A stretch of 64,000 bases of DNA from Methanobrevibacter arboriphilus JCM 13429 = DSM 1125 (GTDB lineage: Archaea > Methanobacteriota > Methanobacteria > Methanobacteriales > Methanobacteriaceae). Both the position numbers and the translations under genes were made by a program. The stretch lies in contig NZ_JXMW01000003.1 of the NCBI RefSeq assembly GCF_002072215.1, forward strand, positions 218,749 through 282,748, written 5' to 3'. The first letter of the stretch is position 1, and each line of letters begins with the position of its first letter. The notes beneath the pieces were generated by a model that searched no databases, was not told the DNA's origin, and was given only the letters and a program-made list of their open reading frames with translations. Positions 1 to 10,063 of the stretch are shown here, piece after piece.

Positions 1-106
1 TTTGTCAATTATTATGAATTAATTATAATTTAATATTTATTAATTATTATAGTTATTTATTTTTTTTATAAGATATATTTATCATTAAATTTGCTATTTG
101 GTTAGG

Positions 107-163
107 TTTATATAGAAAGAAGTTTATACATTATTCTGATATGTATTTTTATTCATATCGGAA
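107..163 (+). promoter_or_regulatory. Putative promoter with inverted-repeat operator
   Basis: A TATA-like box (TTTATATAG, 107-115) is followed about 25 bases later by the inverted repeat TTCTGATATG (134-143) / CATATCGGAA (154-163), 9 of 10 pairs, which would span the transcription start. The segment TTCATATCGGA recurs at the modA promoter near 23815. The next gene is the permease at 797, so the leader would be about 650 nt. Binding by a Mo/W-responsive regulator is inference from the shared motif. Confidence 0.4.
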
Positions 164-796
164 TAAGAGGTACTAACTTTCCTATTAATCTAAAAATAAT
201 TAACTCATCTAAAAATAATCAAATCAATCTAAAAATAATTAAATTAATATTAAATTAATCTGAATTAATCTAAGAATAGCTTTACTAATTTAAAAATAGT
301 TATTTTGAATTAAAAATAGATATATTATTGTATATAATATGATCCTCTATTAGTATATAAAAGTTCTGTATTTGAATATTTACTATATTCTGTGTAGTTA
401 TATTGAATATAGTAAATATTTTCTAAATTTTTTAAAAATCACAGATATTACTGTTATTTAAAAAATATTATATTATTTAAAAGTAAGAATACATATCTAT
501 AGTAAGGCTATGTAATATCGAATAATCTCTTGGATTTCATGATAAAATAGATAAAGTCGCTTTGATTTTTAAATAACAACATTAATGTAGTATTAAAATT
601 AGTATTAGATATAATATTAAGAGTAGTATTATAATTATTATTTAATATAATATTAATATTAGTATTAATTGTAATTATAAAAGTAATACTGAAAATAAAA
701 ATAAAAGTTTCAAATTAAGCTTTCATAGAAGTAAAAACTTTCAAAGAACCAAAAAATTCAATAGAGTTTAAAAACAGAATAATTGGCTAAGATATA
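164..796. other. AT-rich leader without a gene
   Basis: No coding sequence is recognisable. The stretch holds loose repeats of the type AATCTAAAAATAATTAA (about 188-300), a strong inverted repeat at 375-420, and a slightly more GC-rich patch at 480-560. A substrate-binding protein, usual beside FecCD-type transporters, is not encoded here. Confidence 0.6.
375..420. repeat. 16-bp perfect inverted repeat (hairpin)
   Basis: AATATTTACTATATTC (375-390) and its exact complement (405-420) flank a 14-base loop. In RNA this is a 16-bp hairpin within the presumed leader of the importer operon. It is not followed by a T tract, so it is not an obvious terminator. Role unknown. Confidence 0.6.
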
Positions 797-1837
797 ATGA
801 ATGTTCCTAATAAACATGTTCTTAATAAAGATATTCCTAATAAATATTTTGTATTGGTTATTTTAGTATTTTTACCAATTTTCTTATTTTTTCTTTCCTT
901 CTTTGTAGGAAGATTTCCAATTTTTCCAAATGATGTAGTATTAACATTATTAAGTGTTATAAATCCAAATTTAGCAGTTTCACCATCTATAAGCTCTATA
1001 GTTTTTAATATTCGGTTGCCTAGGATTGTAGCTGCTATGTTAGTTGGAGCATCACTTGCTATAGCTGGAGCAGCTTTTCAAGGAATTTTTAAAAACCCAT
1101 TAGTATCTCCAGATATACTTGGTGTGTCTGCAGGTTCTGGTTTTGGGGCATGTATTGCAATTTTATTAGCTGCAGGAAATTGGATGATTCAAGTTTTTGC
1201 CTTTATTTTTGGACTTATTTCTGTTTCAATAACATATTTAATTTCTAAAAGTTATAAATCTGGAGGAATACTTGTATTAGTTTTATGTGGTGTTGCAATA
1301 TCTGCTTTTTTCAATGCATTAATTTCAGGAGCTAAATTTGTAGCAGATCCCACTGATAAACTTCCTCAAATTGTTTATTGGCTGATGGGAAGCTTAGCAG
1401 ACGTAAATATAGATAGATTATATGTCATTATAGTCCCTATTGTTATTGGGGTAACAATACTTTTAATGTTAAGATGGAGACTAAATATTTTAGCTATGGG
1501 GGATGAAGAAGCTCAATCTCTCGGTGTAAATCCTGGAAGATTAAGATTGATTATAATTGTCGCTGCTACATTAGTAACAGCTGCGGCAGTTTCTATTAGT
1601 GGGATAATTGGTTGGGTTGGTCTTTTAATACCACATATATCTCGTATGGTGGTTGGTCCTAATCATAAAGTATTACTTCCAGCTAGTTTAAGTATTGGTG
1701 CTAGCTTTCTTTTACTTATAGATACAATTTCGAGAACAGTTGTATCTATTGAAATACCAATTGGAATTTTAACTGCAATTATCGGAGTCCCAATATTCTT
1801 ATATTTACTTAGAAAAGGTTATTCAGAATGGCATTAG
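797..1837 (+). CDS. FecCD/BtuC-type ABC transporter permease
   Basis: The 346-residue protein has the usual length and composition of the FecCD/BtuC permease family, which forms the channel dimer of type II ABC importers for iron-siderophore, heme, cobalamin or, in the MolBC subgroup, molybdate. A hydrophobic N-terminus (about residues 18-38) and roughly ten membrane segments are visible. Family hallmarks are FNIRLPRIVAAMLVGASLA, GAAFQGIFKNPLVSPDILGVSAG and GWVGLLIPHISRMVVG, the last being the ATPase-coupling region. The ATPase follows 60 bases downstream and an FmdE-family gene follows that. No binding-protein gene is present in the window. The substrate cannot be read from the permease; context with FmdE and the operator shared with modA suggest molybdate or tungstate, which is inference. 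Confidence 0.9.
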   Translation: MNVPNKHVLNKDIPNKYFVLVILVFLPIFLFFLSFFVGRFPIFPNDVVLTLLSVINPNLAVSPSISSIVFNIRLPRIVAAMLVGASLAIAGAAFQGIFKNPLVSPDILGVSAGSGFGACIAILLAAGNWMIQVFAFIFGLISVSITYLISKSYKSGGILVLVLCGVAISAFFNALISGAKFVADPTDKLPQIVYWLMGSLADVNIDRLYVIIVPIVIGVTILLMLRWRLNILAMGDEEAQSLGVNPGRLRLIIIVAATLVTAAAVSISGIIGWVGLLIPHISRMVVGPNHKVLLPASLSIGASFLLLIDTISRTVVSIEIPIGILTAIIGVPIFLYLLRKGYSEWH

Positions 1838-1897
1838 CTTATTTGAATATAAAATATTTATTGAAAGTTTTTTTATTAAAAGTTAAAAGTGATCTTT

Positions 1898-2710
1898 ATG
1901 GATAAAATACTTGAAATTAAAAACGCTTCATTTTCTTATGATAATGAAAATAATGTTTTTGAGGATATAAGCTTTAGTATATCCAAGGGGGATGTTTTAT
2001 GTGTTTTAGGTCCCAATGGAACTGGAAAAACTACTTTACTAAAGTCTTTAAATGGTTTAAACAATCTTAAATCAGGTGAAGTGATTTTAAAAGGAAATCC
2101 ATTAAATTCACTTAGTTTTACAGAGATAGCAAAAGTTATTGGATATATACCTCAAGGACATATTCCAACTTTTCCATTTTCAGTTCTTGATGTAATTTTA
2201 ATGGGTAGATCTCCTTATCTTGGATTAACTGAGTCTCCAGGAGAAAAAGATATTAAAATAGCTGAAAATGTTTTAAAAAACCTTAATATATTGCATATGG
2301 CTAATAGGGAATATACTAATCTAAGTGGTGGGGAAAAACAGTTGGTTTTTTTAGCTAGAGTTTTGGCTCAAGAACCGGATTTACTTATTTTAGATGAACC
2401 TACATCTCATTTAGATTTTGGAAATCAAATTAGATTTTTAGAAATTATTGATAATCTTTCAAAAAAAGGCTTGACCATTTTAATGTCTTCTCATTTTCCA
2501 GATCATGCATTTATATCTTCTAATAAAGTAGCTATAATGAAAGATAAACATTTAATTGATTTTGGAACTCCTGAAAATGTTATAACCGAGAAAACTCTTA
2601 AATTTCTTTACAATATTGATTTAGAACTATTAGAAATTTCCAATAATAGAAAGATTTGTGTTCCTATTAAAAGTAATTCTTTCTTTGATTTTGATTTTTT
2701 TAAAGAGTAG
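1898..2710 (+). CDS. FecE/BtuD-type ABC transporter ATPase
   Basis: Energises the permease encoded just upstream. The 270-residue protein has a Walker A motif (GPNGTGKTT), Q-loop region (YIPQGH), ABC signature (NLSGGEKQLVFLARVLAQ), Walker B (LLILDEPTSHLD) and a switch histidine (SSHFPDHA). The layout is that of FecE/BtuD ATPases of type II importers. An upstream GTG at 1889 is in frame, but it lies inside the ribosome binding site AAGTGATCTTT, so ATG at 1898 is the better start. The C-terminal 30 residues are variable. Together with the permease and the FmdE gene it probably forms one operon. Confidence 0.9.
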   Translation: MDKILEIKNASFSYDNENNVFEDISFSISKGDVLCVLGPNGTGKTTLLKSLNGLNNLKSGEVILKGNPLNSLSFTEIAKVIGYIPQGHIPTFPFSVLDVILMGRSPYLGLTESPGEKDIKIAENVLKNLNILHMANREYTNLSGGEKQLVFLARVLAQEPDLLILDEPTSHLDFGNQIRFLEIIDNLSKKGLTILMSSHFPDHAFISSNKVAIMKDKHLIDFGTPENVITEKTLKFLYNIDLELLEISNNRKICVPIKSNSFFDFDFFKE

Positions 2711-2755
2711 CATAATAATTTTTTAAATAGTAAGTTTTTAAAAATAGCTATTGTC

Positions 2756-2890
2756 TGGTGTTAATACTCATTAATTTGGTATTAATATTTATGGCTTGGT
2801 GTTAATAATTGTTATTTTAGTGTTAATATTTATAGTTTTGGTGTTAATATTTATGGTTTGGTGTTAATAATTGTTATTTTGGTGTTAATA
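2756..2890 (+). repeat. Seven-copy TGGTGTTAATA array, about 20.7-bp period
   Basis: Copies of TGGTGTTAATA (with small variants) begin at 2756, 2777, 2797, 2818, 2839, 2859 and 2880, so the spacing is 21, 20, 21, 21, 20, 21 bases, close to two turns of B-DNA. The inter-motif sequences alternate between ATTTATGG-like and ATTGTTATT-like forms. The last copy provides the GGTG ribosome binding site and the A of the ATG of the FmdE gene. Two copies also create five-codon frames (M-A-W-C-stop and M-V-W-C-stop). The array may be a phased operator or a multiplied translation signal. Confidence 0.85.
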
Positions 2891-3465
2891 TGAATATTAT
2901 TGATAATAAAGAAATTTTTGAAGAACAATTGGAAAAAGCAGGTAAATTTCATGGAGATATTTGTGGTGGAATTGTAATAGGTACAAAATTAGCTATTTAT
3001 GTGCTTGGAAAATTAGGGATGGAACTAAATCAAAAAAATAAAGACTTAATTGTTTTTTTAGAGATTGATAGGTGCATGTCTGATGCTGTTCAAGCTGTAA
3101 CTGGATGTTCTATGGGTAAAAGGTCTTTAAAACAAATGAATTATGGTAAATTTGCAGCTTCTTTTTATAAAATTTCCACTGGTGAAGCTTTTAGAGTTAC
3201 TGATGTTGATGCAAATTCTAAAGAAAAAAGAGATGAAACTACTGAAGAAATGATTGAAAGGTTCAAAAAAACTCCTAGTGATGAACTCTTTAGTTTACAA
3301 CCTGTTGAAATTATCTTGGATGAAAATGAGTTACCTGGAAGCCCTAGAGATAAAGTTTTTTGTGCTTCATGCAATGAAAAAATAATGGATGGAAAACAGA
3401 TTATTATGGGTGGAAAATCTTTTTGTAAGTCATGTGCTGAAGGTTCATATTATAGAATTTTATAA
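2890..3465 (+). CDS. FmdE-family protein with C-terminal zinc finger
   Basis: The 191-residue protein belongs to the FmdE family (PF02663), first named from a gene of the molybdenum formylmethanofuran dehydrogenase operon but not a proven enzyme subunit. Family motifs are FHGDICGGIVIGTKLA (about residues 20-35) and DRCMSDAVQAVTGCSMGKRS (about 60-80), with conserved His and Cys that could bind a metal. The C-terminus has two CxxC pairs (CASC and CKSC) forming a treble-clef or zinc-ribbon-like finger. ATG at 2890 is set by GGTG of the last upstream repeat. FmdE genes often sit beside metal ABC transporters, consistent with a role in molybdate or tungstate handling; the function remains inferred. 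Confidence 0.85.
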   Translation: MNIIDNKEIFEEQLEKAGKFHGDICGGIVIGTKLAIYVLGKLGMELNQKNKDLIVFLEIDRCMSDAVQAVTGCSMGKRSLKQMNYGKFAASFYKISTGEAFRVTDVDANSKEKRDETTEEMIERFKKTPSDELFSLQPVEIILDENELPGSPRDKVFCASCNEKIMDGKQIIMGGKSFCKSCAEGSYYRIL

Positions 3466-3504
3466 TCATATCTATTTATAATCATCTTTGAGTAGCTAGC
3501 TTAT

Positions 3505-3625
3505 TTATTGATTAATTTAGTTTGTATTTCTTTTATTTTTTATATTTCCTTTCATATCTCTTTTTTTATATTTCCTTTTTACTTCTCTTTTTTATATTTC
3601 TTTTTTATATTTTTCACTGAATTTT
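3505..3625. other. Polypyrimidine tract
   Basis: The plus strand is almost pure T and C with TATTTC units (TATTTCYTTT-like, about six). An open frame across it would encode only Phe, Ile, Ser and Tyr and is rejected as a gene. It lies directly after the FmdE gene, where T-rich tracts commonly terminate archaeal transcription. Confidence 0.5.
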
Positions 3626-3792
3626 TTTATCTTAAATTGAATATTTTCATTTTATATTTAATATTTACTAAAACACATTATTATTTGATGAATAAAATCT
3701 ATTATCATTAATAAATTATTATTTAATAAAATATATATATTATGAAAATTATACTGATAGTTAATATTATTTTATTACTAATAGGTGATTGT

Positions 3793-4035
3793 ATGGGTAG
3801 CATTGATAAAGAAATTCAAGAACAAATTAAAGGAAAGATTAAAGCTGAAATCCAAGCTGAAATCCAAAATCAGATTAAAGGTAAAGTAGAAGCTGAAGTT
3901 GAAAAACAAGTTCAAGAACAGATTAAAGGTAAAATTAATGAAAAAATTGAAGCCGAAATAGATGCTCAAATTAGGGGTCAAGCTAGGGATAAAATCAATA
4001 AAAAGATTCAAGAACAAATCATTGGAAAAGACTAG
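3793..4035 (+). CDS. Small repetitive coiled-coil protein
   Basis: The 80-residue protein starting [19 protein letters not shown] is almost entirely heptad- or undecad-like repeats of EIQ(A/E)QIKGKV type, with alternating Glu and Lys and hydrophobic Ile/Val at regular spacing. This predicts one long amphipathic helix or coiled coil with no hydrophobic anchor. ATG at 3793 has a good ribosome binding site (AGGTGATTGT). A longer frame from 3742 would add a hydrophobic segment but lacks such a site. It stands alone between the FmdE gene and fdhC. I do not recognise a family; it could be a structural or surface-associated peptide. Confidence 0.6.
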   Translation: MGSIDKEIQEQIKGKIKAEIQAEIQNQIKGKVEAEVEKQVQEQIKGKINEKIEAEIDAQIRGQARDKINKKIQEQIIGKD

Positions 4036-4865
4036 TTTTATTATTAATATATAATATTAATATCTTACAATTAATGTCTTATCATTAAATATCTTATTAT
4101 TAATATTTTATTTTTTATTATAATACTTTATTTATTATAATATTTTATTATAATACTATATTTTTAATAGTTTATTCTTATATTATTTTTATAATTTTTT
4201 ATAATTTTTTTTACAGTATATAATTTTTTACACTATTTTTATTATTTTTTAAGGTAAACAATTTTTTTATTATTACATTATTACAATTTATTATTATTTT
4301 ATTATATAAATAATACTTATTTCAATATTTTATTACTGCTATATGTTATAATTAATAGTTTATAATAATCTATTATTATATTAAAATTAATAATTAGTAA
4401 TTTGCAAGTAAATAATATATATAACAAAGATAACTTCTGAAATATTCGTATATATAAAAATAAGTACATAAAATATTTCAAAACTTTAAAACTGTTAATC
4501 ATCCTTGTTTGTACTGAATCTTCTTTAAAAATAGCTTTATCTCTTTAAGTAAAAATAATAAGTAATATTTAGCTTTTTAAGATATTTAATAAATATAAAT
4601 AATAATTTTTTGATTATTTAATCATTTTCTCTTAGGAGGTTATTATTTTTGTATTATAGTATATATAAGTTTTTTCTTTTGATTCCAAAAGATAATTATT
4701 TTTATACTATACCACAAATGATATGTTAATAATACTATGATAAGTTTTTAAAATTTTGTAACATCAGAGTATTATTAAATTTTTTAAATATATTAAATAA
4801 TATATTAAAAAATATAGAAATTGTATTACTATTGTATTACAATAGTTACTTAATTGACATATGAT
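4036..4865. other. AT-rich spacer upstream of fdhC
   Basis: No gene is recognisable in this 830-base stretch. It contains runs of TAATATTTTATT type, and an AGGAGG sequence at about 4635 that is followed by only a five-codon frame. A TATATATAAG box near 4665 could be a distal promoter. Confidence 0.5.
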
Positions 4866-4866
4866 T

Positions 4867-4925
4867 AAGTATAAAAATAGATTGCGTATTAATGCATAAT
4901 ATATGTATTAATATGATCTAAACAC
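4867..4925 (+). promoter_or_regulatory. Putative fdhC promoter and direct repeats
   Basis: An AAGTATAAAAATAG box (about 4867-4880) would place transcription start near 4903, giving a leader of about 40 nt. Between box and gene the unit GTATTAAT is repeated (4887-4894 and 4906-4913), in a nearly palindromic AT setting, and could be a regulator site. Positions are read by eye. Confidence 0.35.
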
Positions 4926-4945
4926 AATATAAAGAGGTTGAGATT

Positions 4946-5785
4946 ATGGGTTCGTCTTTTAAGAGTCCTGCTGATACAGCTAAGGCTATTGCTGGTATCG
5001 CAGAGCTTAAAGAGAAAGCACCATTAGGAAATGTTCTTATTTTAAGTTTCCTTGCTGGTGCATATATCGCATTTGGAGGTCTTTTGGCTGAGGTTGCTAC
5101 TGGTGGTATGGCTGCTGCTGGGTTCCCGCCAGGACTCGTGAAACTAGTTTTCGGTGCTGTGTTTCCAGTTGGTTTGATGCTAGTTGTTATAGCTGGATCA
5201 GAACTTTTCACTGGGAATAACATGTATATGGCTGTTGGTGTTTTAACTGGTAAATCAAGTTTGAAAGGACTAGGTAAAAATTGGGTTGTTAGTTGGATTT
5301 TCAATTTTATAGGTGCTGTTTTTGTTGCTTATGTTTTTGCATATTTAGCTGGTATCCTAACTGTTGAACCTTTCATGACTAATGCTGCTACTATTGCTCA
5401 AACTAAAGCGTTAGGTGGCGCTGAGTTTATGTCAGCAGGTAAATCTGTTGTTTCTTTAACTTGGGATAAAGCATTTCTTAGGTCTATTGGTTGTAACTGG
5501 CTTGTTTGTCTGGCAGTATATTTAGCTATTGCATCTGATGATATTATTGGAAAAGTTATGGGTATATGGTTCCCTATTATGGCGTTTGTAGCTTTAGGGT
5601 TTGAGCACAGTGTTGCTAACATGTTTTTCATACCTGTAGGAATTTTCTTAGGTAAAGTAACTTGGTATCAATGTTTTGTTAATAATTTAATACCTGTTAC
5701 CTTAGGTAATATTATCGGTGGAGCTATATTTGTTGGATTCTTGTACTGGTACACTTATTTGAGAGGACAAGATCTAAGTACATAG
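4946..5785 (+). CDS. fdhC: Formate transporter FdhC (FNT family)
   Basis: The 279-residue membrane protein belongs to the formate/nitrite transporter family, pentameric channels with six membrane helices per subunit. Visible family features are the N-terminal [14 protein letters not shown], the first channel helix [20 protein letters not shown], the [12 protein letters not shown] motif, the [13 protein letters not shown] segment and [16 protein letters not shown]. It imports formate for the formate dehydrogenase encoded 970 bases downstream; fdhC upstream of fdhAB is the known arrangement in formate-using Methanobacteriales. Codon use is clearly more GC-rich than the surroundings, as expected for an abundant protein. 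ATG at 4946 follows AGAGGTTGAG. Confidence 0.95.
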   Translation: MGSSFKSPADTAKAIAGIAELKEKAPLGNVLILSFLAGAYIAFGGLLAEVATGGMAAAGFPPGLVKLVFGAVFPVGLMLVVIAGSELFTGNNMYMAVGVLTGKSSLKGLGKNWVVSWIFNFIGAVFVAYVFAYLAGILTVEPFMTNAATIAQTKALGGAEFMSAGKSVVSLTWDKAFLRSIGCNWLVCLAVYLAIASDDIIGKVMGIWFPIMAFVALGFEHSVANMFFIPVGIFLGKVTWYQCFVNNLIPVTLGNIIGGAIFVGFLYWYTYLRGQDLST

Positions 5786-6558
5786 CAAAATACACAGTTA
5801 AAATATAAATAGAAAGTAAAAAAATCAATGGAATTTAAAATTAGCTAATAAAATTGATGATTAGATGATATCGATAAGATTAATAATAGTAATTAGACAA
5901 TAAACAATAATTACTACTAAAACTAAAATCTGTAGTTATTATAGTTTATAATCATTCAAATTTATTAGCTTTCAATTTTTTAAACAAAACTTGATTAGTG
6001 TAATTATTCAAAAAGCTTTATTAATACAAGTGCCATTAATAGTATTCACTATTTAAACAGTATTGTTGTAAAATCAGTATTGTTATGTTATTATTATATC
6101 ATTATTATTATGTTATGTATGATTAGTATTTATATGTAATACTAATTTTAATTTTAATAATATTATGGTGATACTAATATATCTTTATTAATAATAATTA
6201 ATATTATTATAATGCTCATATGTATTATTTCATGTATTATTAATGATAATTAATATAATATCAAATTTTATAATACTAGTATGATTATTAATGAAATACT
6301 AGTATGATTGTTAATTATAGTTAATATTATTATAATACTTATATGATTTTTAATAATAATTAATATTATTAATATTAAATTTAATGTTACATTTGTATTT
6401 TATCTAATAATGCTTATATTACTCTATATTTGGGAGTTTTCTTTTTAAATTGATGAAATTTTAAATTTATCAAATATTAAATAAAATAATAGAATAATAT
6501 ATTAATTAAGAGCGATATACTAAATATAATCTCATATTCTTAGACTTATAATTTGAAT
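5786..6558. other. AT-rich spacer between fdhC and fdhA
   Basis: No gene is visible. The stretch consists of degenerate repeats: a TAATATTATTATAATNCTCATATG-like unit recurs near 6200, 6325 and 6350, and AATACTAGTATGATTNTTAAT occurs twice (about 6272-6293 and 6294-6315). No convincing promoter could be fixed. Confidence 0.5.
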
Positions 6559-6692
6559 TAATATTTAATATTATCTGATTTGATGTTGAATTTAAAGATT
6601 AATATTGAGTATTGTCTGATTTGATGTTGAATTTAAAGATTAATATTGAGTTTAAGAATAAATAGTGAATTTAAAGATTAATATTGAGTTTA
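6559..6692. repeat. 41-bp tandem repeat upstream of fdhA
   Basis: Two near-identical 41-base copies (6559-6599, 6600-6640) carry TAATATT, then TCTGATTTGATGTTGAA, then TTTAAAGAT. A 38-base derivative (6641-6678) and a partial copy (6679-6692) follow. The array ends about 60 bases before the fdhA start, within its presumed leader or promoter. Confidence 0.75.
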
Positions 6693-6751
6693 TTACGATT
6701 AGACGATTAGTATATTGAATTATTATATAAGTCATTTAAGGAGAGTATTAA

Positions 6752-8812
6752 ATGGTTGAAATGAAATATGTCCCTACAATATGCCCATATTGTGGAACTG
6801 GTTGTGGACTTAATCTCGTTGTAGTCGATGAAAAAGTTGTTGGTGTAGAACCATGGAAAAGACATCCAGTAAATGAAGGAAAGTTATGTCCAAAAGGAAT
6901 GTTTTCTCATGAATTTATTCATAGGGAAGATAGATTGACTAAACCACTTATAAAACAACCAAATGGTGAATTTAAAGAAGCTAGTTGGGAAGAGGCAACT
7001 GATCTTGTTGCAAAAAAATTAGGAGAAATTAAAAGTGAAAATCCTGACAACATTGGATTTTTAGCTTGTGCAAGATCACCAAATGAAAATATTTATATTA
7101 CTCAAAAATTTGCACGTAAGGTAATAGGAACTCACAATGTTGATCATTGTGCTCGTATTTGTCATGGACCTACTGTAGCAGGTTTAGCTAGGACTTTTGG
7201 TTCTGGTGCTATGACTAATGATTTCAAAAGTATTGAAGAAGCAGATGTTGTTTTTATAATTGGTTCTAATAATATGGAAGCACATCCACTGTTTGGTAGA
7301 AGAGTCATAAGAGCTAAGAAAAATGGTGCAAAAATTATTGTTGCTGATCCAAGATTTACTCCAACTGCAAAACTTGCAGATATTTACATGGAATTTAGAT
7401 CTGGTGGAGATGTTGCATTATTAAATGCTATGATGAAGATCATTATAGATGAAGGCTTACAAGATGATGATTTCATCAAAAACAGAACTAAAAACTATCA
7501 AAGATTGAAAGAAATTGTAAGTAAATATGATCTTAAAAAGGCTGCTGAAATTGCTGAAGTAAATGTTGAAAAACTTGTAGAAGCTACAATGTTATATGCA
7601 AAAGCTGATAAGGCTGCTATTGTCTATTCATTAGGTATTACTGAACATAGGCATGGTGCTGATAATGTAATGTCAACAGCTAATTTAGCAATGCTTACTG
7701 GTAATATTGGTAGAAATGGTACTGGTGTAAACCCACTTAGAGGACAAAACAATGTACAAGGTGCTTGTGATATGGGTGCACTTCCAACTGATTATCCAGG
7801 TTATCAAAAAGTTGTTGATGTAGATGCTACACGTCTTATAGAGCAAAATTGGACTTGTACTTTGAATGATTGTGCTCCAGGACTCACTGTTGTTGAAATG
7901 ATTCATGCGGCAGCTGCAGGTGATATTAAAGCAATGTATATAACTGGTGAAGATCCTGTACTTTCAGATCCAGATACTAATCATGTTATTGAAGCTATGG
8001 AAAATCTTGACTTTTTAGTTGTTCAGGATATTTTCATGTCTGAAACTGGTAAATATGCAGATGTTGTACTTCCAGCTGCAGGTTGGGGTGAACAAGAAGG
8101 AACCTTTACTAATGGTGAAAGAAGAGTTCAACTTGTACGAAAAGCTGTTAACCCGCCTGGTGAAGCTAAAGTTGATTGGGAGATCATGAAAGAGATAGCT
8201 GTTAAAATGGGAGCTGACCCAAAACAATTCACATATAATAATGCAGAAGAAATTTTCGATGAAATGCGAGAAATTACTCCTCAATATAAAGGCATGAATA
8301 GAGAACGTTTAGAACGTCCAGAAGCACTACATTGGCCATGTCCTGATGAAAATCATCCTGGTACTGGTTTAATGCATGTTAATACTTTTGCTCATCCTGA
8401 TGGAATGGGAGTATTTGAGCCTGCAGAATATATAGGTCCATCTGAACTTCCAGATGACAATTATCCTCTAATATTAACTACAACAAGAACTCTTTTCCAT
8501 TATCATGCTAGTATGACAAGAAGGTGTAAGACACTTGATAATGAATTACCAACAGGTTATGTTGAAATTCACACCAATGATGCTAAAAAGCTTGGTATCT
8601 TGAATAGAGAACTTGTTAAGGTTAAATCTAGAAGGGGAGAAATTGAAATTCCTGCAAGAGTAACTGATGATATAAAAGAAGGTGAAATTAACATACCTAT
8701 GCACTTTGCAGAATGTGCAGCTAATATGTTGACTACTTCTAAAGAACTTGACCCTAAATCTAAAATGGCAGAGTTAAAAGTATGTGCAGCTGTTGTCGAA
8801 AAGATGGAGTAA
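6752..8812 (+). CDS. fdhA: Formate dehydrogenase alpha subunit
   Basis: Catalytic molybdopterin subunit that oxidises formate to CO2 and passes electrons to FdhB. The 686-residue protein has the N-terminal 4Fe-4S motif CPYCGTGC (residues 11-18) completed by Cys46 in GKLCPKG, and the active-site segment [12 protein letters not shown] in which Cys137 takes the place of selenocysteine in E. coli FdhF. Binding loops for the bis-MGD cofactor are seen at [42 protein letters not shown] and, near the C-terminus, the molydopterin-binding domain [16 protein letters not shown]. Start at 6752 follows AAGGAGAG. fdhB follows after 42 bases; this is the F420-reducing FdhAB of methanogens. Confidence 0.95.
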   Translation: MVEMKYVPTICPYCGTGCGLNLVVVDEKVVGVEPWKRHPVNEGKLCPKGMFSHEFIHREDRLTKPLIKQPNGEFKEASWEEATDLVAKKLGEIKSENPDNIGFLACARSPNENIYITQKFARKVIGTHNVDHCARICHGPTVAGLARTFGSGAMTNDFKSIEEADVVFIIGSNNMEAHPLFGRRVIRAKKNGAKIIVADPRFTPTAKLADIYMEFRSGGDVALLNAMMKIIIDEGLQDDDFIKNRTKNYQRLKEIVSKYDLKKAAEIAEVNVEKLVEATMLYAKADKAAIVYSLGITEHRHGADNVMSTANLAMLTGNIGRNGTGVNPLRGQNNVQGACDMGALPTDYPGYQKVVDVDATRLIEQNWTCTLNDCAPGLTVVEMIHAAAAGDIKAMYITGEDPVLSDPDTNHVIEAMENLDFLVVQDIFMSETGKYADVVLPAAGWGEQEGTFTNGERRVQLVRKAVNPPGEAKVDWEIMKEIAVKMGADPKQFTYNNAEEIFDEMREITPQYKGMNRERLERPEALHWPCPDENHPGTGLMHVNTFAHPDGMGVFEPAEYIGPSELPDDNYPLILTTTRTLFHYHASMTRRCKTLDNELPTGYVEIHTNDAKKLGILNRELVKVKSRRGEIEIPARVTDDIKEGEINIPMHFAECAANMLTTSKELDPKSKMAELKVCAAVVEKME

Positions 8813-8854
8813 ATTTAAGTTTTTAAGGGTAAGTTATTAAGGAAGTGATTTAAA

Positions 8855-10063
8855 ATGTCAGTAAAAGTTAATGATATGTGTTATATGTGGTCTGCTGCTG
8901 ATGATTTAGCTAAAAAAGGTGAATACGGTGGTGCTGTAACTACATTGATGAAATATATGCTTGAAAATGGTATTGTTGATGCAGTTTTGGCTGTTGAAAA
9001 AGGTGCTGATCTTTATGATGCTGTACCTATTTTAATTAATGATCCTAAAGATATAGCTAAATCTGCTGGTTCTCTTCATTGTGGTACTTTAAATATCGCG
9101 AAAGTTGTTGAAAAGTATCTTGATGGTGTAAAGGATATTAAAGTTGCTGTTACATGTAAACCATGTGATGCAATGACTATAAGAGAACTTATAAAAAAAG
9201 GAAGAGTAATAGAAGATAATTTAATCATGGTTGGTGTTAATTGTGGAGGAACTATGCCTCCAGTTAAAACTCGTGAAATGATTGAAGAAGTATATGAAAT
9301 GGATCCTGATGAAGTTGTTAAAGAAGAAATAGCTAAAGGAAAACTTATTATCGAAACAGAAAATGATGAAAAATCCTTTAGTATTGATGAACTTGAAGAA
9401 GATGGATTAGGTAGGAGAACCAATTGTCAAAGATGTGAAGTCAACATTCCTCAAATGGCTGACATGGCTTTAGGTAATTGGGGAGTTATTGGTCCATTAG
9501 CTGGAAAAGCAACTTTTGTAGAGGTATTTTCAGATAAAGGTGCAGATGTTCTTGATAAAGCTATTTCTGCAGGTGTTGTAAATATTGAAGAAGCTAATCC
9601 TAAAGGTATAGAAATTAGAGGCAAAATTAATCAATCTATGGTTAATTTAGCTAATAAGTCTAAAGAATTTGCTTATGGCGATATTAAAGGAGATATTTTA
9701 GAAGTTTTTGCTGAATACCAAGATGAATTCTCTCGATGTATGAAATGTTATGGATGTCGTGAGGCTTGTCCAATTTGTTATTGCCCTGAATGTTCATTAG
9801 AATCTAATGGTCCGGATTGGCTTACTAAAGCTTTAATTCCAGCCGCACCAATGTTTCATTTAGAAAGAATGGTGCATATGGTTGATTCATGTACTAATTG
9901 TGGACAATGTGAGGAGGTTTGTCCTTCTGAAATTCCTGTAGCTAAAGTGTGGGATACTGTAAATTCAAAAATCCAAGAAATTTTCGATTACTACCGTGGT
10001 GTAGAAGATGAAGGTGTTGTATCTCCATTAACATATTATCAGGATAAAGGACTAAGAGACTAA
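8855..10063 (+). CDS. fdhB: Formate dehydrogenase beta subunit, F420-reducing
   Basis: Electron-transfer subunit that carries FAD and 4Fe-4S clusters and reduces coenzyme F420. The 402-residue protein shows the FrhB/FdhB-type N-terminal region, including [19 protein letters not shown] and [10 protein letters not shown], and [24 protein letters not shown], which are F420-binding-family signatures. Two ferredoxin motifs near the C-terminus are [12 protein letters not shown] plus ICYCPEC and [16 protein letters not shown]. It is translated from ATG at 8855 with GGAAGTGAT upstream and forms a two-gene unit with fdhA. Length agrees with methanogen FdhB. Confidence 0.95.
   Translation: MSVKVNDMCYMWSAADDLAKKGEYGGAVTTLMKYMLENGIVDAVLAVEKGADLYDAVPILINDPKDIAKSAGSLHCGTLNIAKVVEKYLDGVKDIKVAVTCKPCDAMTIRELIKKGRVIEDNLIMVGVNCGGTMPPVKTREMIEEVYEMDPDEVVKEEIAKGKLIIETENDEKSFSIDELEEDGLGRRTNCQRCEVNIPQMADMALGNWGVIGPLAGKATFVEVFSDKGADVLDKAISAGVVNIEEANPKGIEIRGKINQSMVNLANKSKEFAYGDIKGDILEVFAEYQDEFSRCMKCYGCREACPICYCPECSLESNGPDWLTKALIPAAPMFHLERMVHMVDSCTNCGQCEEVCPSEIPVAKVWDTVNSKIQEIFDYYRGVEDEGVVSPLTYYQDKGLRD

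Noticed and set aside
2756..2890. Array as a CRISPR
   Set aside because: The unit of about 20 bases has near-constant intervening sequence and a repeat core of 11 bases; there are no unique spacers or adjacent cas genes.
3508..3711. Phe/Ile-rich 67-residue frame after the FmdE gene
   Set aside because: Encoded by a polypyrimidine repeat with no ribosome binding site; composition is not that of a membrane protein with defined helices.
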